From positions 1 through 64,000 of the forward strand of contig JAXMBX010000023.1 in assembly GCA_046349635.1 (NCBI GenBank): a stretch of DNA of 64,000 bases. The letters are read 5' to 3'. A program made the position numbers and the translations under genes. The DNA is from JAXMBX01 sp046349635. Lineage in GTDB: Bacteria > Planctomycetota > Planctomycetia > Planctomycetales > Planctomycetaceae. Every line of letters begins with the position of its first letter. Position 1 is the first letter of the stretch. Under the pieces are notes generated by a model that was not told where the DNA came from, did not search any database, and was given only the letters and a program-made list of their open reading frames with translations. Below, piece after piece: positions 9,401-17,189 of the stretch.

Positions 9401-10295
9401 GCTGGTCTTCCCCTCCTCGCCGATGCTCGTCTCCGCGGCCGCTCTGCAGGAAGTCATCCCTGCCCGTGGCGGTGCCTTCGCGGAATGGCTCGTCGGCCAG
9501 TTGATTGAGACCAAGGTCGCCTCCAATCGCGATCTCGCCTGGCAGATGGCACCTCCCCCCCTCTATCTCGAAGGGCACAAGGTCCAGACCTCCTGGCTCT
9601 ACTCCTTCCTGAAGAACCCGACCCAGATCCGCTACACCACCGCCCTCCGTATGCCCCGCTTCAACATGAGCGATGAGGAGGCCCAGATACTTGCCAATTA
9701 CTTCTCGGCGGTGGATGGTTCCGAATATCCCTACCAGTCCACGCCGCAACGCGAACCGCAGTACTTGAGCGCCATGGAGAAATCGCATCCCCACTACCAG
9801 CAGGATGCCTGGAAGATGCTCAACTCTCCCTTGTGCGTGAAGTGCCACGCTCTCGCGGGACGTGAATACGTCTCACTCGATCCGAAGAACGACATCCGTG
9901 GTCCCAACCTGATGAACGTCTCCGATCGGCTTCGTCCGGAATGGGCCAAGCTCTGGATCCTGCGTCCCAACTGGGTCACGCCGTACACCTCCATGCCCGT
10001 CAACTTCGAGAAGGGGAAGGTCAAGGTGGACTTGTTTGGCGGAGATGGACTCCAGCAGGCGATTGCCGTCCGCGATGCCCTCTTCAACTACAAGACGCTG
10101 ATGGAAACCTTCGGCAAGCTTTCCGAAAAGGAAATCGCCGCGATCGCCGCTACGGCTCCCGGTGGAGCACCACCCGCAACTCCCGCTAAGCCGGCAGAGA
10201 AGCCCCCTGAAGCGAAGAAGCCCCCGGAAGAAAAGAAACCGGTGGACGAAAAGCCCAAAGCGGACAGCAAACCCTCCAGCAAGGAGAAGAAATAG
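6471..10295 (+). CDS. Large membrane-anchored octaheme cytochrome c with coiled-coil stalk
   Basis: A 1274-residue protein. Residues about 13-35 form one membrane anchor (HLVFAISSLALFGATLW). Residues about 45-215 are a highly charged Lys/Glu coiled coil. The rest holds eight CxxCH heme-c motifs at about residues 258, 314, 370, 404, 544, 707, 880 and 1122. The C-terminal 45 residues are a Lys/Pro/Glu tail. No cytochrome c1 gene is present in the cluster, so this protein and the diheme lipoprotein downstream are the obvious electron acceptors for the Rieske protein. Heme binding is from motif; the c1-like role is inference from position between cytochrome b and the oxidase subunits. Confidence 0.9.
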   Translation: MPATEQTWRDLKLMHLVFAISSLALFGATLWMMAKDHDREWRVYQKKFTKLDADQIAKKEKALETPAYDKSKDDLKKQVEAGREELRKHHAKVTKVQDELDTLQGQFSREDRNTKFQRAVAGVKRADYDIGVRDSLPKAKMAELKKAYDDSEAEVAKMEIKLLEVRNKLDAKKAELAGYTRDRDNAEAALKKLTSDVDRLDKAHQKLEPTDPLNAFKRWTMTLPIIDGFNSPLKIQQDWLPNLLINYGGMTDVARFDRCRTCHLGIERVEGGGVAGFPAKDLLHPDGYEQPFSTHPRTDLYLTASSPHPTVKFGCTICHEGQGSGTSFTDASHTPNDPAIGAHWEKDHHYHSNHFWEYPMLPERFRDASCIKCHHSVVELGVNPKFGNSAPKVYEGYETISKFGCFGCHEINGFDGGKSVGPDLRLEPTTPEEAAKLAEDPNAKPGQMRKVGPALTHIASKTTPGWTQTWTEEPAKFRPTTRMPQFFHLEGQMDDLDKRYAPVEIAAMSHYLFSKSEPLDMLQPAKDYKPNADRGKQLFSTRGCLNCHTHPDFPAAVSDFGPELSRVGEKLQAGPRGFNWLYTWIRDPERHHPRTKMPNLFLDSYKEANADVDPAADIAAWLLSKGPGKFDPIKPNQADLKELASMYLTKALNKIQSDEILKTGVYPEKNKDAIKGDEVELYTGDGSRIDENKLLSYVGRRSISRYGCYGCHQIPGFEKARPIGTALQNWGRKDSSKLAMEHIHEFLHHHGEPDGKSTKDRAEKAAQKAFYHDYKDPVEEERETSIAFYYDRVMHNDRAGFLWQKLRSPRSYDYKKIETKSYEERLRMPKFPFQPKQIEAVTTFVLGLVAEPPAPQYLYQPKGAPATRIQGERLLAKYNCTGCHMVDLPTVKYAVDTDTIAASELAPEDYDESLKMLLHIKPPRQAETGKTVKNAEGKELPVISFKGILFADADKEAAKEDQEYSYKLWETLKVKDKLVFPSSPMLVSAAALQEVIPARGGAFAEWLVGQLIETKVASNRDLAWQMAPPPLYLEGHKVQTSWLYSFLKNPTQIRYTTALRMPRFNMSDEEAQILANYFSAVDGSEYPYQSTPQREPQYLSAMEKSHPHYQQDAWKMLNSPLCVKCHALAGREYVSLDPKNDIRGPNLMNVSDRLRPEWAKLWILRPNWVTPYTSMPVNFEKGKVKVDLFGGDGLQQAIAVRDALFNYKTLMETFGKLSEKEIAAIAATAPGGAPPATPAKPAEKPPEAKKPPEEKKPVDEKPKADSKPSSKEKK

Positions 10296-10298
10296 TCC

Positions 10299-11156
10299 AT
10301 GACCTCGCTCTCTAAATCATTCCTCGCCCTGGCTGCCGGTCTGCTGGTTTCCCTCCTCGTTGTCGGCTGCAAGGGGCCTGCCGTGGAAGTCACCGTCACG
10401 GTCAAGCAAGCCGAGGGTGAGAAAGCCGCCGGTAAAGAAGGTGATAAAGAAGCCGCGGATGCCGCCCCAGCCGGTTTCGGCGATCTGAACGGCGTCGTCA
10501 CCGTGGATGGAGACGTCGCCGCCGCTCCTCTGGTCGTCAAGAAGGGGGACGCCGCCGTCAAGGACGCCGCGGTCTGTGCGGCTGAAGACGTCCCCGATGA
10601 CTCTCTCGCCGTCGATCCCAAAACCAAGGGTCTCAGTTCCGTCTTCGTCTTCCTCGCCAAGCCCCCCAAGAACATCAACCCCGACCTGAAGAAGGACGAA
10701 GCCAAAGAAGTTATCTTCGACCAAAAGACCTGCCGCTTCATCCCCCACGCATTGCTCGTTCAAACCGACCAGGTGGTGCTCGTGAAGTCGGATGATGCCG
10801 TCTCTCACAATACCCACACCTTTTCGACCCGCAACCCGCAGATTAATACCTCGATTTCCCCGAACGACCGCAAGGGGGTCGTGTTCAAGGTTCCCAAGCC
10901 CGAAAGCCGCCCCTTCGAAGTCAAATGCGACGTCCATCCCTGGATGAAGGCCTACTGGTTGACGATCGATCATCCTTATGGCGCCGTCACCGACGCCCAG
11001 GGAAAATTCTCGATCAAGGGCCTTCCCGCGGGGAATCATGAATTCGTCGTCTGGCACGAGCGGGGGAACGTCCTCGAACGGGCCTACAAGGTGACCATCA
11101 AGCCGGGAGCCGCCCAGGAAGTGGCCTTGAAGGTCCCCGCCGCGAAATTGAAATAA
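10299..11156 (+). CDS. Cupredoxin-type lipoprotein with C-terminal beta-sandwich domain
   Basis: A 285-residue exported lipoprotein: the lipobox LVVGC ends a signal peptide of about 25 residues. A plastocyanin-like region shows a blue-copper ligand set: a His in VSHNTHTFS and the cluster CDVHPWM (C-x2-H-x2-M). After it, GAVTDAQGKFSIKGLPAG matches the carboxypeptidase-regulatory-like fold found next to cupredoxins in this phylum. It starts 3 bases after the octaheme gene stops, with AAGGAG ahead of the ATG, so the two are surely cotranscribed. Role inferred: a lipid-tethered copper electron carrier between the octaheme protein or diheme protein and the oxidase. Confidence 0.85.
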   Translation: MTSLSKSFLALAAGLLVSLLVVGCKGPAVEVTVTVKQAEGEKAAGKEGDKEAADAAPAGFGDLNGVVTVDGDVAAAPLVVKKGDAAVKDAAVCAAEDVPDDSLAVDPKTKGLSSVFVFLAKPPKNINPDLKKDEAKEVIFDQKTCRFIPHALLVQTDQVVLVKSDDAVSHNTHTFSTRNPQINTSISPNDRKGVVFKVPKPESRPFEVKCDVHPWMKAYWLTIDHPYGAVTDAQGKFSIKGLPAGNHEFVVWHERGNVLERAYKVTIKPGAAQEVALKVPAAKLK

Positions 11157-11239
11157 TACAATGCATGTCGTTGCTGCCTGAAAGTTTTTTACCGCGCCTC
11201 ATGCGGTGAAATTGAGGATCAACGTTGAGGGAGTTTCCC

Positions 11240-12460
11240 GTGAGACATCTGAAATTTGGGTTCCTCGGTAGCCTTGTCGCTCTGGCCTGCGTCGGCTGTG
11301 GCGCGGCACCCGAAGCCCGCTTTGAATTCAACAAGCCCACCCTCGAGCTCAGTGGCCAATCCGGTCTCAATGCCCAGGGCGCCGTCAAAACCGCCCTGCT
11401 CGAGAACTTCGGCACCCCCCAGAAGCTCGTCGCCTGGAAAAAGCTCCCCATCAATTTTGGTGACGCGAAAGCTACCGTCGACGGTCTCAAGCCGGAAGAC
11501 ACCGCCCACGAAGGCTGGAACCTCAAGCTCGGCCGTAACCTGTACATGAAGCACTGCCTCCACTGCCACGGCGTCAGCGGTGATGGTGCGGGCCCCACCG
11601 CCCCGTACCTCAATCCCCGCCCCCGAGACTATCGCCAGGGGGTCTTCAAGTTCACCTCGACCACCACGACCAGCAAAGCCTGCCGCGACGACCTCAAACG
11701 CATCCTCCAGGCAGGCATCCCCGGCACCAGCATGCCCTCCTTCGTTCTGCTGAAGGACTACGAACTCAACTCCCTCGTCGAATACGTCCGCTTCCTCGCG
11801 ATGCGCGGCGAACTGGAAAAACGACTGGCGGCGGAACTCGCCACCGACTACTCCACCAAGGCTCTCGATCAACGGACCAAGGGTGGGGAAAAGCGGGCCG
11901 ACATCGCCAAGACCTTCAAGGACTATATGGAAGGCAAGGGTGACACCACCTTCAAGAACACGGTCACCGAAACCGCCGATTCTCTCGCCACCGACTGGTC
12001 CGCCGCTGAGGACGAATCCAACCTCATCGTCCCCAAGGTCCCCCGCACCGAATCGACGAAGGAATCCATCGCCCGTGGGCGTGCCCTCTTCATGTCCGAA
12101 AAGGCCAAGTGCTATAGCTGCCACGGAGCGGGCGGAAAAGGTGATGGCCAGTCCACCGTCGACTACTGGCCCATCCCCGGCACCACTCCCGAACTCAAGT
12201 ACAGCGACCGTGGCCTCCACGACACCTGGGGCAATGCCCAGAAGCCCCGGAACCTGACCCTCGGACAATATCGCGGCGGACGCCGCCCGTTGGATGTCTA
12301 TCGCCGCATCTACGCCGGCATCAAAGGCACCCAGATGGCCGGCTTCGGTGGCACCGTCTTCAACGATCAGGATATGTGGGATATCGTGAACTACGTCCTC
12401 AATATCCCCTACGAACAGCAAACCCCGGCCACGGTCCTTCAGGCCGAGACCAAGCACTAA
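11240..12460 (+). CDS. Diheme cytochrome c lipoprotein
   Basis: The product is about 406 residues. A signal peptide ends in a lipobox (ALAC or CVGC, two overlapping options). Two class-I-like heme motifs are visible: CLHCHGVSGDGAG in the first half and CYSCHGAGGKGDG in the second, each followed by the GxG-rich loop usual for mono-domain cytochromes c. I chose the GTG at 11240 because TGAGGGAG lies 7 bases upstream of it; an in-frame TTG at 11225 is the alternative. It lies between the cupredoxin and coxB, which suggests it delivers electrons to the CuA site of subunit II. This is inference from synteny. Confidence 0.88.
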   Translation: MRHLKFGFLGSLVALACVGCGAAPEARFEFNKPTLELSGQSGLNAQGAVKTALLENFGTPQKLVAWKKLPINFGDAKATVDGLKPEDTAHEGWNLKLGRNLYMKHCLHCHGVSGDGAGPTAPYLNPRPRDYRQGVFKFTSTTTTSKACRDDLKRILQAGIPGTSMPSFVLLKDYELNSLVEYVRFLAMRGELEKRLAAELATDYSTKALDQRTKGGEKRADIAKTFKDYMEGKGDTTFKNTVTETADSLATDWSAAEDESNLIVPKVPRTESTKESIARGRALFMSEKAKCYSCHGAGGKGDGQSTVDYWPIPGTTPELKYSDRGLHDTWGNAQKPRNLTLGQYRGGRRPLDVYRRIYAGIKGTQMAGFGGTVFNDQDMWDIVNYVLNIPYEQQTPATVLQAETKH

Positions 12461-12522
12461 GTCATTATTCGAAACAAATACATCGAGGGTTTTAACGCAC
12501 CTCGCGTGCGGGAGTGATAACC

Positions 12523-13371
12523 GTGGGACGATTCTGGTGGCTCTTCTTCTTCGCGTGGCCGGTGGTCGCAGTGGCCTGGACCTGGGTCTCTCCCGACTAT
12601 GGCTGGTGGTTCAACTCCCCCGCCCTCTCCTCCCTCGGCAAGGAAATCGATGATCTCTTCTACATGCTGATGATCATCGTCACCGTCGTCTTCCTCGGGA
12701 CGCAGGTTGCCCTCGTCTACGTCGTCTGGAAGTTCACCGACCGCAAGAACCCCAAGAGCTGGTTCCTCCACGGCAGCCACACGCTCGAAGTTCTCTGGAC
12801 CATCGCCCCCGCCGGTATTCTCCTGTTCATCGCCCTCTACCAGATGGACGTCTGGCAGCGCTACCGCATGATCTCCAAGTTCAATACCAATGCCATGTCC
12901 CATCCCCTGGCGGAAGTGACCGCCCGGCAGTTCGAGTGGCGCATCCGCCACCCCTCCCCCGACCGCCATTTCCACAACCAGGCCGAAGTCGACGACTGGC
13001 TCGCCCGTCCGAAGCCCGATGACCTCTACACCGTCAATGACCTCCACATGCCCAGCGGTAAACCCGTGGTCATCCACCTCCGCACCGAGGACGTGTTGCA
13101 CTCCTTCTTCATTCCCGACCTCCGGGTGAAGCAGGACGCCGTCCCCGGCATGGTCATCCCCGTCTGGTTCGACTCCGTCAGGAGCGGACACTTCGACCTC
13201 GTCTGTGCCGAGTTGTGCGGCTGGGGTCACTACAAAATGCGCGGACGGATCACGTCCGAGTCCGAAGAAGAATTTAAGCAGCATCTCGCCCACCTGAAGG
13301 CGTCGCAGAACTTTGACGGCGTCGTTGCGAAAACGGACGGGAACTCAAAAACGGAAGACGAGGGTAAATAG
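12523..13371 (+). CDS. coxB: Cytochrome c oxidase subunit II (CuA)
   Basis: About 282 residues. Two N-terminal membrane helices (FWWLFFFAWPVV; FYMLMIIVTVVFLG) are followed by a periplasmic cupredoxin domain. The binuclear CuA ligands are complete: H in VLHSFFIPDLRVKQD and CAELCGWGHYKM (Cys, Glu, Cys, His, Met). There is no fused cytochrome c domain at the C-terminus, so this is not the caa3 form; the separate diheme lipoprotein may fill that place. GTG 12523 is preferred over GTG 12514 because CGGGAG ends about 9 bases before it but touches the earlier one. The stop is directly followed by the coxA ATG. Confidence 0.93.
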   Translation: MGRFWWLFFFAWPVVAVAWTWVSPDYGWWFNSPALSSLGKEIDDLFYMLMIIVTVVFLGTQVALVYVVWKFTDRKNPKSWFLHGSHTLEVLWTIAPAGILLFIALYQMDVWQRYRMISKFNTNAMSHPLAEVTARQFEWRIRHPSPDRHFHNQAEVDDWLARPKPDDLYTVNDLHMPSGKPVVIHLRTEDVLHSFFIPDLRVKQDAVPGMVIPVWFDSVRSGHFDLVCAELCGWGHYKMRGRITSESEEEFKQHLAHLKASQNFDGVVAKTDGNSKTEDEGK

Positions 13372-15198
13372 ATGAGCACTCTCAACCCTGCAATGCCCGG
13401 ACATGCCGAGCACGATGATCACGCCCACCACGGCCATCACGACATCGGCTTCATCCGCAAGTACGTCTTCTCCACCGACCACAAGGTGATCGGCATCCAG
13501 TTCCTCATCACCACCATGCTCATGCTCATGGTCGGTGGGGCTCTCGCGCTCGGCGTCCGCTGGCAGCTGGCCTACCCCTGGCAGAATATGCCCATCGTCG
13601 GCAAGCTCCTCTTCGGTGCTCAGGGCGGAACCATCCCCCCCGAGTACTACACCATGCTCTTCACCATGCACGCCACGGTGATGATCTTCCTCGTGATTAT
13701 CCCCATCCTCGCCGGGGCCTTTGGAAACTTCCTCATCCCGCTGCAGATCGGCGCGGATGATATGGCCTTCCCCACCCTGAACATGCTTTCCTACTGGTTC
13801 ATGTGGCCCGCCATTTTCCTCTTCGGTGCCAGCTTCTTCGTGGATGGTGGTCCCGCCGGTGGCTGGACCTCCTACCCGCTCTTGAGCGCGCTCCCCGAAG
13901 CGGCCCCCGGGTCACGCAATGCCCAGACTCTCTGGCTCATGGGGGTCACCTTTGTCGGTATCTCCTCCATGATGGGCTCCGTCAACTACATGACCACCAT
14001 CATCAATATGCGCGCCCCTGGCATGACCCTCTTCCGCATGCCCATGACCATCTGGGGCATGTTCATCACCGCCATCCTTCAGGCCTTCGCCCTCCCCGTC
14101 CTCACCGCCGCGGGCTTCATGCTCCTCACCGACCGGACCCTGGGCACTTGCTTCTTCATCCCCAAAGGCATCGTCGTCAACAACGCCGATCCCACCATCG
14201 GCGGCGGCCAGACCCTCCTCTGGCAGCACCTCTTCTGGTTCTATTCCCACCCCGCCGTGTACATCATGCTCCTCCCCGCGATGGGCATGGTCTCCGACAT
14301 CCTCTCCTGCTTCGCGCGCAAACCACTCTTCGGCTACAAGCCCATGGTCTACTCCATGGCCGCCATCGCGGGTCTCGGTTTCATCGTCTGGGGACACCAC
14401 ATGTTCACCAGCGGCATGAACCCCATGATGGGCATGTCCTTCATGCTCACCACCATCATGATTGCCCTCCCCTCCGCCGTGAAAACCTTTAACTGGATCG
14501 GCACCCTCTGGGGTGGACGCATTCAGTTCACCACCCCCATGCTCAACTCCATCGCCTTCATCTCCATGTTCGTCGTCGGCGGGCTGAGCGGGATCTTCAT
14601 GGCCTCCGTCCCCACTGATATCTACTTCCACGATACCTACTTCATCGTCGCCCACTTCCACTACGTTCTCTTCGGCTCCACCCTCTTCGGGGTCTTCGGA
14701 GCCATCTTCTTCTGGTTCCCCAAGATGTTCGGCCGCATGATGAGCGAGTTCTGGGGCAAGGTCCACTTCGTCCTCACCTTCATCGGGTTCAACGGCGTCT
14801 TCTATCCCATGCACATGCTCGGCATCGCCGGTTTCCCCCGTCGTCTCGCCGACCCGTACCAGTATCCCAGCTTCGAGCGCCTCCTCCCCCTGAACCAGGC
14901 GATGTTCTACTTCGCCCTCCTCATGGGATGTGCCCAGTTCATTCTCCTCGCCAACTTCTTCCTCAGCATTTTCCTCGGGAAAAAATGCGGCCGGAATCCC
15001 TGGCACGCCAACGGCCTCGAATGGATCGCTCCCTCTCCCCCCGGCCACGGGAACTTCGAAAGCCTCCCCATCGTTTACCGGGGGCCCTACGAATACTCCT
15101 CCCCACTCTCCGTCGAGGGAGAAGACTTCCTGCTCCAGACCACGTACATTCCGCGTGACAAGGTTCTCGCCGCACAGGCTGCGGAACAACACCACTAA
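13372..15198 (+). CDS. coxA: Cytochrome c oxidase subunit I, A2-type
   Basis: A 608-residue, 12-helix heme-copper oxidase core. Visible residues: heme-a ligand His in TMHATVM, CuB/Tyr motif YSHPAVY, CuB ligands in GHHMFTSGMNP, heme pair in AHFHYVLFG, K-channel Lys in PSAVKTFNW, and the D-channel entry Asp in GADDMAFP. The standard HPEVY glutamate is replaced by Ala and preceded by Tyr-Ser, the signature of A2-type oxidases such as that of Rhodothermus marinus. The N-terminus is His-rich (about residues 11-23), which may bind metal. It reduces oxygen and pumps protons, using electrons from CuA in CoxB. Confidence 0.95.
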   Translation: MSTLNPAMPGHAEHDDHAHHGHHDIGFIRKYVFSTDHKVIGIQFLITTMLMLMVGGALALGVRWQLAYPWQNMPIVGKLLFGAQGGTIPPEYYTMLFTMHATVMIFLVIIPILAGAFGNFLIPLQIGADDMAFPTLNMLSYWFMWPAIFLFGASFFVDGGPAGGWTSYPLLSALPEAAPGSRNAQTLWLMGVTFVGISSMMGSVNYMTTIINMRAPGMTLFRMPMTIWGMFITAILQAFALPVLTAAGFMLLTDRTLGTCFFIPKGIVVNNADPTIGGGQTLLWQHLFWFYSHPAVYIMLLPAMGMVSDILSCFARKPLFGYKPMVYSMAAIAGLGFIVWGHHMFTSGMNPMMGMSFMLTTIMIALPSAVKTFNWIGTLWGGRIQFTTPMLNSIAFISMFVVGGLSGIFMASVPTDIYFHDTYFIVAHFHYVLFGSTLFGVFGAIFFWFPKMFGRMMSEFWGKVHFVLTFIGFNGVFYPMHMLGIAGFPRRLADPYQYPSFERLLPLNQAMFYFALLMGCAQFILLANFFLSIFLGKKCGRNPWHANGLEWIAPSPPGHGNFESLPIVYRGPYEYSSPLSVEGEDFLLQTTYIPRDKVLAAQAAEQHH

Positions 15199-15234
15199 TC
15201 CTTCTGTCCCTTTTGTCCTCGACCCGGTCCTCAA

Positions 15235-16191
15235 ATGTCCGATCCCGTTTATCACCGCTGGTTGCATCGCTACGCCGTCCTCACGGCGACGATGGCGCTA
15301 TTGCTACCGATTCTGGTCGGTGCGATCGTCACCACGCGCGGTGCGGGAATGGCATTTCCCGATTGGCCCTCCTCCGATGGGCAGAACATGTTCCTCTATC
15401 CCTGGCTCGCCTCCGCCGGGGATAAGTTCCTCGAACACGGACACCGGCTCGCCGGCAGCTTCGTCGGTGTTCTGAGCATCGGCCTCGCTTTCTTTTGTTG
15501 GAAGACCGACGAACGTCGCTGGATCAAGGGCCTCGGCGGAGTCATCCTCCTCGCGGTCATTATTCAAGGGTACCTCGGCGGAAAGCGCGTCCTGAATAAT
15601 GACCCCGGCATCGCATTGATCCACGGCGTCTTCGCCTCCTGGGTCTTCGCGTTGATGTCCGTCATCGCCCTCGTCACAAGTCGCACCTGGTTTGATATCC
15701 CCGCCGTGCAGGATCCCCAGGCTCTCAAGGTCTGCCGGTACAGCAGTCTGATCACCGTCCTCCTCGTGGCGACTCAATATTTCCTCGGGGCATTCCTCCG
15801 TCATAAGGGGACCGCAGTTTACGAACACATCGGCTTCGCCTTCATCGTGGTCCTCGCCGCCATGTGGCTCTTCGTCTCCGCCGCCAATACCCGCATTCCC
15901 TGGCTGGTCCGTCCCGCCTTCCTCTTCGTCGCCGCGGTCATGTTCCAGCTTCTCGTCGGGGCCGCCACTTACGTCGTCAAATTCGGCTTCGAAAACTTTG
16001 TCCCCCAGCAGGAATCCCTCCTGCAGGTCAGCGTCCGCACCGGACACGTCCTCATGGGGATGCTCGTCTGGATGCTCGCCGTGATCTATGCCGTCCGCGT
16101 CCAGCGGCTCATCTCCGCCCGGACCGCGAACTCGTCATCCGCTCCTGATCTCACCAAGCTGACCCCTTCCGTCACGGGAGGCGCCTCGTGA
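15235..16191 (+). CDS. ctaA: Heme A synthase (CtaA/COX15)
   Basis: A 318-residue protein with eight predicted helices. The N-terminal TTRGAGMAFPDWP and the following FLEHGHRLAGS are hallmarks of the COX15/CtaA family; the second carries a heme-ligating His pair. Later His residues occur in FLRHKG...EHIG and RTGHVLMG. It oxidises the heme O methyl group to make heme A for CoxA. It overlaps ctaB by four bases (GTGA), which implies translational coupling with the farnesyltransferase that supplies its substrate. Confidence 0.93.
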   Translation: MSDPVYHRWLHRYAVLTATMALLLPILVGAIVTTRGAGMAFPDWPSSDGQNMFLYPWLASAGDKFLEHGHRLAGSFVGVLSIGLAFFCWKTDERRWIKGLGGVILLAVIIQGYLGGKRVLNNDPGIALIHGVFASWVFALMSVIALVTSRTWFDIPAVQDPQALKVCRYSSLITVLLVATQYFLGAFLRHKGTAVYEHIGFAFIVVLAAMWLFVSAANTRIPWLVRPAFLFVAAVMFQLLVGAATYVVKFGFENFVPQQESLLQVSVRTGHVLMGMLVWMLAVIYAVRVQRLISARTANSSSAPDLTKLTPSVTGGAS

Positions 16192-17132
16192 GCAGCAGCA
16201 CCCTCACCCCCGCCGGCACCATCGCCGGCAGTTCCGCGACTCCCCGCGGTCTGACCTGGACCCGCCTGCAGGATTACTTGGAGCTCACCAAGCCCAAGAT
16301 CGCCGTCATGGCCCTCGTCGCGGTCGTCGTCGGCTTCCTCCTCGCCCAGCAATCCACATGGAACTTCACTCGCCTGGGTGAAGCCCTCGTCGGCATCGCC
16401 CTCGTGGCCGCTTCTTCCAGCGCCCTGAATCAATTCATCGAACGCCATTCCGACCGCCGCATGCTCCGCACCAGCGATCGTCCTCTCCCCAGCGGACGTC
16501 TCGCCCCGCGCGATGCCCTGCTGTTCGGACTCGTCTCCGGTTTCGCAGGGCTCGCTCTGCTCGTCACCCTCGTGAACCTCACCACCGCGATCCTCGCCGG
16601 TCTGACTCTCATCCTCTACGTCGGCGTCTACACCCCGCTCAAGTCCCAGACCTATTTGAATACCGTCATCGGGGCCATCCCCGGTGCTCTCCCCCCGCTC
16701 TTGGGGTGGACCGCCGCCGGTGGTGACCTCAACCTGGCCGGTTGGTCCCTCGTGGCGATTCTCTTCCTGTGGCAGTTCCCGCACTTCATGGCAATTGCCT
16801 GGCTCTATCGGGATGACTACGCCGCCGCGGGCCTGAAGATGATCCCCATCACCGACCAGGGACGCGACTGGACCGCCGGCCTCGTCGCCGTCGGTTATGC
16901 TCTCGCGTTGATCCCCGTCGGGCTGCTCCCCAGCCAGTTGGGACTCGCCGGACGCGGCGCCGCCTGCGGCTCGCTCCTCCTCGGCCTCGGTTATCTCCTC
17001 TTCTCGATCCTGTTCTTCCGACGCCCCTCCGTCGGTTCTGCTCGTCGCCTCTTGTGGGCCAGTTTGATTTATCTCCCTGTGCTCCTCCTCATCCTCGTGG
17101 GGGACCACAGTCGTCTGTTGGGTGATTTCTAG
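16188..17132 (+). CDS. ctaB: Protoheme IX farnesyltransferase (heme O synthase)
   Basis: A 314-residue UbiA-family prenyltransferase. The LTKPKIAVMALVAVVVGF opening is characteristic. The first Asp-rich site is reduced: SALNQFIERHSDRRMLRTSDRPLPSG keeps the RT.DRPLPSG core but has Glu/Asp shifted from the usual N-x3-D-x2-D. The second site is represented by YRDDYAAAGLKMIP. It farnesylates heme B to heme O for CtaA. The GTG start lies inside the end of ctaA. Confidence 0.92.
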   Translation: MSSSTLTPAGTIAGSSATPRGLTWTRLQDYLELTKPKIAVMALVAVVVGFLLAQQSTWNFTRLGEALVGIALVAASSSALNQFIERHSDRRMLRTSDRPLPSGRLAPRDALLFGLVSGFAGLALLVTLVNLTTAILAGLTLILYVGVYTPLKSQTYLNTVIGAIPGALPPLLGWTAAGGDLNLAGWSLVAILFLWQFPHFMAIAWLYRDDYAAAGLKMIPITDQGRDWTAGLVAVGYALALIPVGLLPSQLGLAGRGAACGSLLLGLGYLLFSILFFRRPSVGSARRLLWASLIYLPVLLLILVGDHSRLLGDF

Positions 17133-17189
17133 TTGCATTGAGTTTTGCATGACTGCAGGGAGACCCCTCCCTCACGGAAGTTGATGACT

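Noticed and set aside
7440..9848. An 802-codon open frame antisense to the octaheme cytochrome gene
   Set aside because: It mirrors the sense gene's high-GC wobble pattern, has Gly/Asp/Val/Glu-rich low-complexity composition and no domain; the sense frame has eight heme motifs.
12523..13371. Fused cytochrome c domain on CoxB (caa3 type)
   Set aside because: No CxxCH occurs in the protein; it ends about 50 residues after the CuA site.
13912..15267. A 451-codon frame antisense to coxA
   Set aside because: Acidic Glu/Gly/Asp/His composition with no domain; it is the complement of a conserved oxidase subunit.
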